Assembly: GCA_965246935.1 (NCBI GenBank)
Contig: CBDFGC010000025.1
Coordinates: 226,364-290,363, forward strand
Source of the DNA: JAZKFT01 sp965246935
Lineage (GTDB): Bacteria; Bacteroidota; Bacteroidia; Chitinophagales; Chitinophagaceae
DNA length: 64,000 nt
Direction of reading: 5' to 3'
Part shown: positions 38,847 to 47,230 of the stretch, piece after piece
How the letters are laid out: the number at the start of each line of letters is the position of its first letter
Position numbering within the stretch: position 1 is the first letter of the stretch
Position numbers and translations under genes: made by a program
The notes under the pieces: generated by a model
Databases searched by the model: none
Told to the model about the DNA's origin: nothing
What the model saw: only the letters and a program-made list of their open reading frames with translations

Positions 38847-39974
38847 ATGACATTTGCCGTAATTACCTATGCACCTATCATTTACAAAAAAGGAAAACCG
38901 CATGCCTATGCCCCGTATGTAAAAGAAATGAACCTCTGGAACCGCCATGCCGATGAGGTAATTTATTGCTGCCCCGAATGGAAAACAGAAGGCAATTTGC
39001 TGATTGCCCCTTTTGAAGAAAAGCAACATTTTGAACACCTGCGGGTCGCCGATTTTCATATGGTTGGGTTGGTTAATAAGCTGAAAGCCTTGCTGGTGTT
39101 ACTGCCAACTTTTTTTACCATTTGTAAAGCAATGCGACGGGCCGACCATATCCATTTGCGTTGCCCCGGTAACGTAAGCCTGTTGGGATGTTTTGCACAA
39201 ATCTTTTTTCCTGCTAAAACAAAAACCTGTAAGTATGCCGGCAACTGGGACTGGAACAGCCATCAGCCCTGGTCGTATCGCCTGCAACAACACATTCTTC
39301 GCAACACTTTTTTTACCCGTCATATGCAGGTATTAGTATACGGAACCTGGCCCGACAAGAACCGGAACATACTACCGTTTTTTACGGCTTCTTATTCTCA
39401 AAAGGAAATTACCGATACGCCGCCCCGTAACCTGCACCCGGTGATAAAGCTAATGTATGTAGGTTCTTTAGACCCAAATAAAGCACCGCTTACTTCCGTG
39501 CAAGTTTGCCACTGCTTACTAAAAAATAAACACCCGGTACAACTTCATCTCTATGGCGACGGTAAGGAAAAAGCGAAATGTGAAACTTATGTGCAGGAAA
39601 ACGATTTGCAGAACAGTGTATTTTTTCATGGCAATCAGCCCGCAACAGTGGTAAAACAGGCGTACAGCCAGTCCCATTTTCTGGTATTTATCAGTCGTAG
39701 CGAAGGTTGGCCAAAAGTAGTAGCCGAGAGTATGTTTTGGGGTTGTGTTCCGATAACCACTGCCGTAAGTTGCGTACCGGAAATGGTTGGGAACGGCAGC
39801 CGTGGTGTGCTGGTTACTAACAACGAATCAGTAATTGTCGCCGCCATTGAAAAATATATTGAAGATGAACCTGCCTATCGTCGGGCCAGTATAGCGGGAA
39901 TGCAATGGAGCCGGCAGTTTACGTTGGAAAAGTTTGAAAACGACATTAAAAAGCTGTTACATGCAAACCATTAA
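38847..39974 (+). CDS. glycosyltransferase family 4-like
   Basis: A 375-residue GT-B protein. The donor half has IKLMYVGSLDPNKAPLTSV, VQLHLYGDGKEKAK, VFFHGNQPATVVKQ and SRSEGWPKVVAESMFWGCVPI, where the E in VVAES is the likely donor-binding glutamate. The N-terminal half (HLRCPGNVSLLGCFAQIFF, KYAGNWDW) is the less conserved acceptor domain. It starts 32 bases after the insertion sequence. The next gene starts inside its end (14 bases overlap), which shows operon structure. Confidence 0.85.
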   Translation: MTFAVITYAPIIYKKGKPHAYAPYVKEMNLWNRHADEVIYCCPEWKTEGNLLIAPFEEKQHFEHLRVADFHMVGLVNKLKALLVLLPTFFTICKAMRRADHIHLRCPGNVSLLGCFAQIFFPAKTKTCKYAGNWDWNSHQPWSYRLQQHILRNTFFTRHMQVLVYGTWPDKNRNILPFFTASYSQKEITDTPPRNLHPVIKLMYVGSLDPNKAPLTSVQVCHCLLKNKHPVQLHLYGDGKEKAKCETYVQENDLQNSVFFHGNQPATVVKQAYSQSHFLVFISRSEGWPKVVAESMFWGCVPITTAVSCVPEMVGNGSRGVLVTNNESVIVAAIEKYIEDEPAYRRASIAGMQWSRQFTLEKFENDIKKLLHANH

Positions 39975-41049
39975 AGTGGCACAATTGGTGGACAGCCTGA
40001 TACCGGGTGGTACGGAAAGCGTAGCGGTAAACCTGGCAAACGATCTGGCGTCGGCGCCGGGCTTTGAGTCGTATTTAATTTGCAGTCGCACCGAAGGCAC
40101 ACTGAAGCAACGCATCCAGTCAGGTGTGCATTACTTTTTTCTTAATAAAAAGCGTAGCCTGGATGTGATGGCATTGTGGCGGCTGCACCGGTTTATCAGC
40201 AGGTATCATATTAACATTATTCATGCGCATAGTACATCATTTTACTTTCCGGTATTGATAAAATGGCTACATCATTTCAGGCTGGTATGGCATGACCATT
40301 ACGGGCTGGAATTGCCGGACAACGGGAAACGTATGTATTCCTATATACCGTTTAGCTGGTTTTTTGATTATGCCATTAGCGTGAATGACCGCTTATTGCA
40401 AAACAATATGAAGCACCTGCATGTGAAGCCCGGGCACCAAAGTTATTTACCCAATTACTCAGTTACCCTGCCCGTTACAGCACTGCCGGTGCTAAAGGGT
40501 GTAAAGGAACAACGACTGGTTCATCTTGCCAACCTGCGCCCTCAAAAAGACCATATCACCTTGCTATATGCTTTGCAAAGAGTGAAAGAAACCTACCCGG
40601 CTATTATACTATACTGTGTAGGTGTTTGCAAAGGTGATGCTTACGAAAACGAGGTGAGGGCGCTGGTACAGGAATTAAACCTGGATGAGCATGTTGTTTT
40701 TACGGGCAGTGTGCTGAATCCGTTTACCTATTTGCTGCAATCAGGTATTGGGGTACTGTCTTCTTCATCGGAGGGCCTGCCGCTGAGCCTGATTGAATAC
40801 GGGTTGGCAGAACTGCCGGTAGTATGTACCGACGTAGGGCAATGTGCCGAACTACTGGAAAATGGTAAAAATGGATTGCTGGTGCCCCCCCAAAATGTTG
40901 ATGCGTTGGCTGCCGCTTGCCTTCAGTTGCTGAACGATAAGAATTTAAGCAGCCGGATGGCTTTACATTTTACAACTTTCGTTAGGAATAATTATAGCAA
41001 ACAGGCAATTTTGCACCGGTTGATTGCCATTTATCAATCGCTCAATTAA
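39961..41049 (+). CDS. glycosyltransferase family 4
   Basis: With the ATG at 39961 the protein has 362 residues. It opens TIKVAQLVDSLIPGGTESVA, the usual glycine-rich start of family 4. The donor domain contains LVHLANLRPQKDHITLLYAL, ILYCVGVCKGDAYE, VFTGSVLNPFTYL and EGLPLSLIEYGLAELPVVCTD. A start at 39934 would add nine unlike residues and is less likely. It overlaps the upstream gene by 14 bases and leads, 9 bases on, into the O-antigen ligase-like gene. Confidence 0.9.
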   Translation: MQTIKVAQLVDSLIPGGTESVAVNLANDLASAPGFESYLICSRTEGTLKQRIQSGVHYFFLNKKRSLDVMALWRLHRFISRYHINIIHAHSTSFYFPVLIKWLHHFRLVWHDHYGLELPDNGKRMYSYIPFSWFFDYAISVNDRLLQNNMKHLHVKPGHQSYLPNYSVTLPVTALPVLKGVKEQRLVHLANLRPQKDHITLLYALQRVKETYPAIILYCVGVCKGDAYENEVRALVQELNLDEHVVFTGSVLNPFTYLLQSGIGVLSSSSEGLPLSLIEYGLAELPVVCTDVGQCAELLENGKNGLLVPPQNVDALAAACLQLLNDKNLSSRMALHFTTFVRNNYSKQAILHRLIAIYQSLN

Positions 41050-41058
41050 TATACAGGC

Positions 41059-42498
41059 ATGTTCAGATTAATGGTGATGGAAAAAACGGAGAAGTTCTGG
41101 ATAGCCGTTCATGTGCTGATTGGACTAGCAGCAGGCCTTTCCCGCAATTTTTTAATTGCCTGGGTGTACCTGGTATATATATCCGCTTTTTTTCAATTGC
41201 TCCGCTATAAAAATAAGGACTCTGTGCTGGTAAGCGTTTTAGTGTATGCACTGGGCTTTGAGCAACTAAACCGATCGGTACATGGGTGGCCGCTGCTACC
41301 TTATGAAATGGGTAAATACCTGTCCATTGCTGTAGTTTTATTTGGCTTACTATACCCGGCCCGCAACTCAAAAAAAGTAATCGTCGGTAGTGTAATGCTG
41401 GTACTTAGCCTGCCGGCTTTTTTCCTGCTGCCGGATGGGTTTAGAATGGCAGATGTGGTTTTTAATTATTTCGGTCTGTTCAGTTTATGCATTTCTATTA
41501 CTTTTTTTTCAAAGCAAACGCTTACTTACTCACAGGTACTTCACATGTTTAAGGTGCTCCTTTTCCCGGTGATATCTTTTGCTATATATATTATGCTGCG
41601 GCAGAGCCAAACAGAAAATGTTCAATACGGGCTGTCAGCCAATTACGAAACATCCGGCGGTACAGCTACCAATCAGGTAGCAACGATCCTTGGTTTTGGT
41701 TTTGCTGTATTGGCGCTGGTATTTTTAACCAGGCAAAAAGTTTTTAAAACCAGGTATGTTGATAAGGCGCTGATGTTTATCTTTCTTTTCAGGGCCTTGA
41801 TTACCTTTTCCCGTGGTGGAATAGTGGCAGCGCTGCTGGCCATCATACTAGTGCTTATTCTTCCTAAAACAAGAAATATTTGGGCTAACCGGCAAATTAT
41901 TTTTCGAAAAATAAACCCGGTCTATTATATCTACAGCGTGGGTTTTATTCTGATTACGTTTCTGATTGTAAATTCAGTAACCGGTAACTTTTTACTGCTA
42001 CGGTACCAGGGTTATAATGCCCATAGCATTGTTACCGGCAAAAGAGATCTCCGGTCTATCACCTCCAGCCGGTCAGAAATTTTTGAAAGCGACCTGGTCA
42101 TATTTGCCAATAATCCGATGTTCGGTGTAGGCATTGGCCAATCCAGGTATTGGCGTACGATATATGGGTTCAAAGTAGCTGCACTGCCGCACTCAGAACC
42201 CTCCCGTATGCTGTCGGAGCACGGACTGTTTGGTGTAGGAATGGTGTTAATTTTTCTTTTTTATCCCTTTTACCGGGTGTTCGCAGAGAAAAGTAATTAC
42301 CGCCGGGCTTATATGACCATCTTTTTTTCGATAGCTGTACTTTCTTCTTTTCATGTGGCCATGCGTACCATGATTACACCGCTGGCTTTTGGTTTGGCTT
42401 GTATTAATATTATACCAGATGCACCTTTCCGATACAGCCTGCGGAGTAACACTGCTTTTACAAAAGCACAAAAGCAGGACAACCTTGCTATGGCCTGA
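41059..42498 (+). CDS. O-antigen ligase/polymerase-like membrane protein
   Basis: A 479-residue protein with about a dozen hydrophobic segments. A large periplasmic-type loop follows ALITFSRGGIVAALLAIILV; the FSRGG motif and the later MFGVGIGQSRYW, ALPHSEPSRMLSEHGLFGVGM are typical of the Wzy_C/WaaL family. In that family a conserved His in the H-S-E-type loop takes part in glycan transfer from undecaprenyl diphosphate. It could either ligate or polymerise repeat units; sequence alone does not separate the two. Its end overlaps the next gene by 14 bases if that gene starts at TTG 42485. Confidence 0.85.
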   Translation: MFRLMVMEKTEKFWIAVHVLIGLAAGLSRNFLIAWVYLVYISAFFQLLRYKNKDSVLVSVLVYALGFEQLNRSVHGWPLLPYEMGKYLSIAVVLFGLLYPARNSKKVIVGSVMLVLSLPAFFLLPDGFRMADVVFNYFGLFSLCISITFFSKQTLTYSQVLHMFKVLLFPVISFAIYIMLRQSQTENVQYGLSANYETSGGTATNQVATILGFGFAVLALVFLTRQKVFKTRYVDKALMFIFLFRALITFSRGGIVAALLAIILVLILPKTRNIWANRQIIFRKINPVYYIYSVGFILITFLIVNSVTGNFLLLRYQGYNAHSIVTGKRDLRSITSSRSEIFESDLVIFANNPMFGVGIGQSRYWRTIYGFKVAALPHSEPSRMLSEHGLFGVGMVLIFLFYPFYRVFAEKSNYRRAYMTIFFSIAVLSSFHVAMRTMITPLAFGLACINIIPDAPFRYSLRSNTAFTKAQKQDNLAMA

Positions 42499-44203
42499 TG
42501 ACCGCGGCACTTCGCTTTTTGAAAATTATTGCAGTATGGCCGGGCCTGTTGTTTGCCGTATCGGCAGGCCTTATCCTACTTACCCTATATATCATTTTCC
42601 GGTAGGAAATACGCAGGTAGTTGTAGAAGGTATCATCTACAACTACAGCCTCCGGACAATTGAAAAAATGATAGCGGCGCAGCTATCTGAGTTATTAACT
42701 ATTACCACTTTGCAAGCTTTAAGTGCCTCCTGGTCAGGAGAGTGGTGCCTGTGGATTCAAAAAAATGATCAGCTTTTCCTCATCAATGATCCATTAGGTA
42801 GGTTACCGGTTTATTATTACACCACGAACCAGCATTTTTATATAGGGCGGCATCTGGGAACGTTAGCAGATGCAGGCTTGTTGCAACCCTGCCCGAAAGC
42901 TACTGCTTCCGTAATGTGGAGTAGCTATTTTATTGGTCACCGGACACCGTACCACCAGGTGTACCGGCTTCCTGGCGGTTCTGGTGTACAGGTGGATTTG
43001 TCAACCGGCAAAGCAGATATTACTTTTGGTAAAAGCCTGAATTTTGATGAGCGTGTTACCAAACCATTGCAACAAACTGCTGATGAGTTAGCCGGGTTGT
43101 TTAAACAGGCCTGTACCCAAATGGCCACCGTCTGGCCGGGGGATATTAATATTTCACTGTCTGGTGGACAGGATTCAAGGGCTGTTGCAGCAGCCTTACG
43201 CTTTAACGGAAAAGGTTTTAATAATTCCCAGCCGGCAAGGCAAAAGCGAACATTATTTGCCTCATCCTTTACAATGAAGGGAGCGGAAAAAGACGCAATA
43301 CTGGCTGCCAACATTGCTGCACAGTTACAAATTCCATTTGCTGTATTCCCAATTAAAGAAGCACCAGAGGATGAGGCCTTGTTGCTGCAACACAAAATGG
43401 GTACTAATTATGTGGGAATGGCTTTTATCCATTCTTTTTACCGGCAACTATTGCAACAGCATCCAAATGGTTTTTTGTATGTAACCGGTGATGGCGGCGA
43501 TAAAGCATTGCCTTACCTGGGTGAACAAAAACAAAATCTTTCAGTTGATGAACTGGTGATGCAGCTAAGCCTGCGGCATGCGATGACACCCTTAGAAAAG
43601 GTAGCCGGCCTGACCGGTATGGCTGTAAATGATATACTGCAAATGATTTATGAAACGGTGCAAAGCTATCCCGAAGCGGAAATGAACAACCGCAGTATTC
43701 ATTTTGCCATTTATGAGCGGGCTGCTCAAAGCTTTTTTGAAGGTGAAGACCGCAGCCGGTACTTTTTTTGGGCTACTACTCCTTTTTACGACCTTGATTT
43801 TTTTAAGGTAGCCATGCAGGTACCGGATGAATATAAAAAACATTACCGGCTATACAGGCCTTTTCAAAATGCACTGAACCGGCAGGTAGCCGATATACCC
43901 GATGCCGGCGGCCATAGCATTAATAGCTGGAAGTTTATCTTACGCAAAAGAATACAGGAGGCTTTTCGCAGTGCTTCGCCTTCGGTAAAAAATTTTGTAC
44001 GGAAACTGGGCGGTAAAAGCATTAGCATCAATCAATCATCGGTGGCGGAAAGGCAACAATTGTTGTCCATACTGCGGACTTCGTCGTCATTGCTGCAAAC
44101 GCTGGATGCCAATGCCGTAGCTGCTTTTCTGACCACTTCCAACCAGGAACAATACCTTAACCTGCGAACACTTATTTTACTACAGCAATTTTACAAATCG
44201 TAG
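42485..44203 (+). CDS. asparagine-synthase-like amidotransferase
   Basis: About 572 residues from a TTG at 42485, which has a GGA-containing ribosome-binding-like site six bases upstream; an ATG at 42536 is the alternative. The N-terminal half is a degenerate glutaminase-like domain (LFLINDPLGRLPVYYY). It has no cysteine at position 2 in either start model, so glutamine hydrolysis is unlikely. The synthetase half has the ATP-binding PP-loop ISLSGGQDSRAVAAAL and YVTGDGGDKALPYLG. In polysaccharide loci such proteins probably transfer amide or other nitrogen groups to sugar acids, perhaps using free ammonia. The exact reaction is unknown. Confidence 0.78.
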   Translation: MLWPDDRGTSLFENYCSMAGPVVCRIGRPYPTYPIYHFPVGNTQVVVEGIIYNYSLRTIEKMIAAQLSELLTITTLQALSASWSGEWCLWIQKNDQLFLINDPLGRLPVYYYTTNQHFYIGRHLGTLADAGLLQPCPKATASVMWSSYFIGHRTPYHQVYRLPGGSGVQVDLSTGKADITFGKSLNFDERVTKPLQQTADELAGLFKQACTQMATVWPGDINISLSGGQDSRAVAAALRFNGKGFNNSQPARQKRTLFASSFTMKGAEKDAILAANIAAQLQIPFAVFPIKEAPEDEALLLQHKMGTNYVGMAFIHSFYRQLLQQHPNGFLYVTGDGGDKALPYLGEQKQNLSVDELVMQLSLRHAMTPLEKVAGLTGMAVNDILQMIYETVQSYPEAEMNNRSIHFAIYERAAQSFFEGEDRSRYFFWATTPFYDLDFFKVAMQVPDEYKKHYRLYRPFQNALNRQVADIPDAGGHSINSWKFILRKRIQEAFRSASPSVKNFVRKLGGKSISINQSSVAERQQLLSILRTSSSLLQTLDANAVAAFLTTSNQEQYLNLRTLILLQQFYKS

Positions 44204-44280
44204 AAGAGTTAGAGATGCCATTTGCTTATCTGCGCAGGGAAATGAAACGTTAGTTTGCAAATCCGCCTGCCTTCCGGTTC

Positions 44281-44336
44281 ATCTCTCTTATCTCATCTCT
44301 CTTATCTCATCTCTCTTATCTCATCTCTCTTATCTC
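44281..44336. repeat. 14-bp tandem repeat, four perfect copies
   Basis: The unit atctctcttatctc occurs four times without change, followed by ataact. It lies in the spacer between the asparagine-synthase-like gene and the next glycosyltransferase gene, ending 38 bases before that start codon. Copy-number change by slippage would alter only the spacer, not a protein. Similar motifs in the other strand occur at 46160-46190. Confidence 0.9.
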
Positions 44337-44374
44337 ATAACTTATTACTCATCTCTTCTACCTAACTGCTATTC

Positions 44375-45430
44375 ATGAAAGTTTTAATCGTTCAGGTGGG
44401 TACGCCGGTAAACCCGGATGAGTATAAAGGCGAACAGCTTTTCCGGGAACCGACACTTACACACGGGCTTCGTTACTTCCGGTACAGTGAAGTTGTAAAT
44501 AATGTGCAAACAAGGGACAGCCTGAAAACAGCATATATGCAGGTGGATCATATTTATTTTACGGGACGTAAAAACCCTGTCAACTGCATCAAAGCCTCCT
44601 GGCGGCTTCGCAATATGGTAAAGCAAAACCGGTATGATATCGTAAACCAATATTGGGGTGGCATTGCTTCTTTTTTTGCCGTTCTGTTTTGCCCGGCGCC
44701 TTATATTATCTCACTGTTGGGCAGTGATCTGTACGGGCAATACAAACCCAACGGCTCCAAAACATGGATGGGTAAAATACTGTCCGTTTTTAGCCAGCTT
44801 ACCTGCCTGCAGGCAGATGGTATTATTGTCATGAGCGAAAAAATGAAAGGAAAACTGTGGGCTGTTTCCCGCAAAAAAGCCATTGCTATACCCGAAGGCA
44901 TCAGTAAAGGCAAATTTTACCCGGTCAGTAAACAGGAAGCCCGGGAAAAACTGAACTGGGATGCAAAAGCGCCAACTGTTATTTATTTTATACAAAGTGC
45001 TTATGTAAAAAACAGGCCGCTGGCACTGGCTTCTCTTCAAATACTACAGGCCCGGTTACCCGCTGCACAACTAAAGCTGATACAGGGTGTACCACATATC
45101 GAACTGCTTTGGTATTATAATGCTGCCGATGTATTGCTGCTGACCTCACATCATGAAGGCAGTAATAATTCCATCAAAGAAGCACTTGCCTGCAACCTGC
45201 CGGTGGTAAGTGTAAATGTTGGCGACGCCAGGGAACGGCTGGAAAAAGTAAGGCCTTCAGCAATAGTAGATAGTTTTGATGCTGCACAATTAGCCGATGC
45301 CATGTATGGAATTTTACAGGAGCCGCACCGTAGCAACGGGCAACAAACCGTGTATGAAGTAGAACTTCCTAATATTGCAGCCAGAATAACTTCGTTTTAT
45401 GAACAAGTCCGGAAGAAAAGAAATTGGTAA
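44375..45430 (+). CDS. glycosyltransferase family 4-like
   Basis: A 351-residue GT-B protein. The N terminus MKVLIVQVGTPVNPDEYKGE and the YIISLLGSDLYG segment form the acceptor half. The donor half reads VIYFIQSAYVKNRPLALASL, LIQGVPHIELLWYYNAADVLLL and HHEGSNNSIKEALACNLPVVS with the family 4 glutamate pattern (E-x-x-x-x-x-x-K-E), ending VGDARERLE. It follows the 14-base tandem repeat. Its product likely adds a sugar to the amidated glycan of this cluster. Confidence 0.85.
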   Translation: MKVLIVQVGTPVNPDEYKGEQLFREPTLTHGLRYFRYSEVVNNVQTRDSLKTAYMQVDHIYFTGRKNPVNCIKASWRLRNMVKQNRYDIVNQYWGGIASFFAVLFCPAPYIISLLGSDLYGQYKPNGSKTWMGKILSVFSQLTCLQADGIIVMSEKMKGKLWAVSRKKAIAIPEGISKGKFYPVSKQEAREKLNWDAKAPTVIYFIQSAYVKNRPLALASLQILQARLPAAQLKLIQGVPHIELLWYYNAADVLLLTSHHEGSNNSIKEALACNLPVVSVNVGDARERLEKVRPSAIVDSFDAAQLADAMYGILQEPHRSNGQQTVYEVELPNIAARITSFYEQVRKKRNW

Positions 45431-45515
45431 GACCGAAAGACCAGATGATTACAGACCGGAAGACCAAAAGAATAACCAAAATTTTTGAACCATTGACGAT
45501 TCACGTTTCACGAAT

Positions 45516-46139
45516 ATGACAACAATTATAGATTATGGCATGGGAAATATTGGCAGTATCATTAACATGATTAAAAAGGCTGGCTATACAAGTACGGTTG
45601 CTCATACGGCTCAGGATATCATATCAGCGGATAAAATTATACTGCCGGGTGTAGGCGCTTTTGATACCGCTATTACGCACCTGAAAGAAAGGAACCTTTG
45701 GCATGCTCTGAATGAACATGCCCTGGTGAAAAAGAAACCGGTACTAGGAATTTGCCTGGGTATGCAACTGCTTTGCAACCGTAGTGAAGAAGGGGTGCTG
45801 GCAGGCCTGGGTTGGATAGATGCAGAGGTAAAAAAATTCAACTTTACAAATGTGGCAGGTGGCGAAAAACTAAAGATTCCACACATCGGCTGGAATGTGG
45901 TGAAGCCTGTGGATAATGATTTTATCTTATTTAAAAACCGGGACGAAGAAATGCGTTTTTACTTTGTGCATAGCTATGCGGTGCAATGCAACCAGCCGGA
46001 ACAGAGCAAAGGCAAAACGGTATTTGGATATGCATACGATTCTGTTGTTGGCAAAGACAATATCATGGGTATGCAATGCCACCCGGAAAAAAGCCATCGT
46101 TATGGACTACAGGTGTATAAAAATTTTTGTGAGATTTGA
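45516..46139 (+). CDS. hisH: HisH-type glutamine amidotransferase (sugar-amidation partner)
   Basis: A 207-residue class I glutaminase. It has MTTIIDYGMGNIGS, the oxyanion strand LPGVGAFD, the nucleophile GICLGMQLL and the His/Glu pair MQCHPEKSHRYG. In histidine biosynthesis HisH supplies ammonia to HisF. Here it sits in a glycan cluster immediately ahead of a HisF paralogue and an N-acetyl-sugar amidotransferase, with no other his genes. It therefore more probably supplies ammonia to sugar amidation, as in WbpG/PseA-type systems. The function split is inferred from context. Confidence 0.88.
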   Translation: MTTIIDYGMGNIGSIINMIKKAGYTSTVAHTAQDIISADKIILPGVGAFDTAITHLKERNLWHALNEHALVKKKPVLGICLGMQLLCNRSEEGVLAGLGWIDAEVKKFNFTNVAGGEKLKIPHIGWNVVKPVDNDFILFKNRDEEMRFYFVHSYAVQCNQPEQSKGKTVFGYAYDSVVGKDNIMGMQCHPEKSHRYGLQVYKNFCEI

Positions 46140-46302
46140 ACCACACGAATTTTGAGAAGATATGAGTTATGAGAGATAAGATATGAGTGGCTCTTTTGCA
46201 ATTATCCTTATACTTTCAGAGTTCTGAATTGCAGTGAGTGGTCTGTTGTCCGTAGTCTGTCGTCTTTCATTCCTATGGGGTAAAAAATTATGGTGAAAAA
46301 CA

Positions 46303-47070
46303 ATGCTAAGCAAACGTGTGATACCGGTACTACTGCTAAGAGGTAACGGACTATATAAAACGGTACAATTTAAGAACCCGGTTTATATTGGCGATCCTAT
46401 TAATGCCGTGAAATTGTTTAATGATAAGGAAGTAGATGAATTATGTTTTTTGGATATAGAAGCCAGCAAAAATCGTAAAGAACCCAATTACGAACTGTTG
46501 GAAAATATATTGAATGAAGCCTTCATGCCATTTGGCTATGGTGGTAATATTACAAATGCCGATCAGATACGCCGCTTATTGAAAATGGGAATTGAAAAAG
46601 TAGTGATTAATACGGCTGCGTTTGAAAATCCGAAATTGATTCCGGAACTGTATGCACGCTTTGGCGCCAGCACTATTGTAGCTGCGGTAGATATAAAAAA
46701 AAGCTTTCTGGGTAAGTATGAACTGTATAGCCATGATGGCACCAAAGCTCAAAAAGGCAATGTGTTCGACTACTGCGAACAACTGGAAAAATGGGGCGCC
46801 GGCGAACTGCTGGTGAATAATATTGACAGGGATGGTAAAATGAACGGGTATGATGTACACCTCATAAAAGACATTGCGAACCGGGTAGGCATACCGGTAA
46901 TCGCCTGCGGTGGTGCGGGCAAACTAGAAGATATAAAGGAACTGAGCCAAAAAACGAATGCTGCTGCTTTTGCCGCTGGTTCTTTATTCGTATATCACGG
47001 GCCACATAAAGCCGTACTCATTAACTATCCCACACAGGCCGAATTAAAGCAATTATTTGCAGCGGACTGA
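46303..47070 (+). CDS. HisF paralogue lacking the first catalytic Asp (WbuZ-like ammonia-channel subunit)
   Basis: A 255-residue TIM barrel clearly related to HisF: FGYGGNITNADQIRRLLKMG, ELLVNNIDRDGKMNGYD, VIACGGAGKLEDI. At the N terminus HisF enzymes have Asp11 in a C-L-D-V context, but this protein reads KRVIPVLLLRGNG with leucine at 11. The second catalytic Asp (AAVDIKKS) is kept. Loss of Asp11 argues against imidazole-glycerol-phosphate cyclase activity and fits the surface-glycan paralogues that channel ammonia to a sugar amidotransferase. It lies between hisH and that amidotransferase. Confidence 0.85.
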   Translation: MLSKRVIPVLLLRGNGLYKTVQFKNPVYIGDPINAVKLFNDKEVDELCFLDIEASKNRKEPNYELLENILNEAFMPFGYGGNITNADQIRRLLKMGIEKVVINTAAFENPKLIPELYARFGASTIVAAVDIKKSFLGKYELYSHDGTKAQKGNVFDYCEQLEKWGAGELLVNNIDRDGKMNGYDVHLIKDIANRVGIPVIACGGAGKLEDIKELSQKTNAAAFAAGSLFVYHGPHKAVLINYPTQAELKQLFAAD

Positions 47071-47097
47071 TAAGCAAATGTGCAAATCTGACAATGG

Positions 47098-47114
47098 CTC
47101 AATTGCTCAATGAA
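47098..47114. repeat. dispersed 17-bp intergenic repeat, copy 1
   Basis: ctcaattgctcaatgaa is found here and at 49700-49716, each time shortly after a gene stop and in similar surroundings (aatgtg, gacaat before it; atac after it). The surrounding spacer to 47230 is low in complexity (aactgataactaactaactg). Confidence 0.7.
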
Positions 47115-47230
47115 ATACATTTGAAAAGCGACAGGCAGATACGCAACAGGCAAAAAATAACGGGTAAATAATTCCTGACAACTGAGCAACTGAATAACTG
47201 ATAACTAACTAACTGACAACCCAATATTGT

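Noticed and set aside
42389..42484. Upstream extension of the asparagine-synthase-like gene
   Set aside because: This part overlaps the conserved C-terminal membrane segments of the O-antigen ligase-like gene and encodes residues unlike the family N terminus.
44281..44336. Possible CRISPR array
   Set aside because: Units are directly adjacent with no spacers and only 14 bases long; it is a simple tandem repeat.
45516..47070. Histidine biosynthesis operon
   Set aside because: Only HisH and a HisF paralogue lacking Asp11 are present, next to a sugar amidotransferase and glycosyltransferases; no other his gene is seen.
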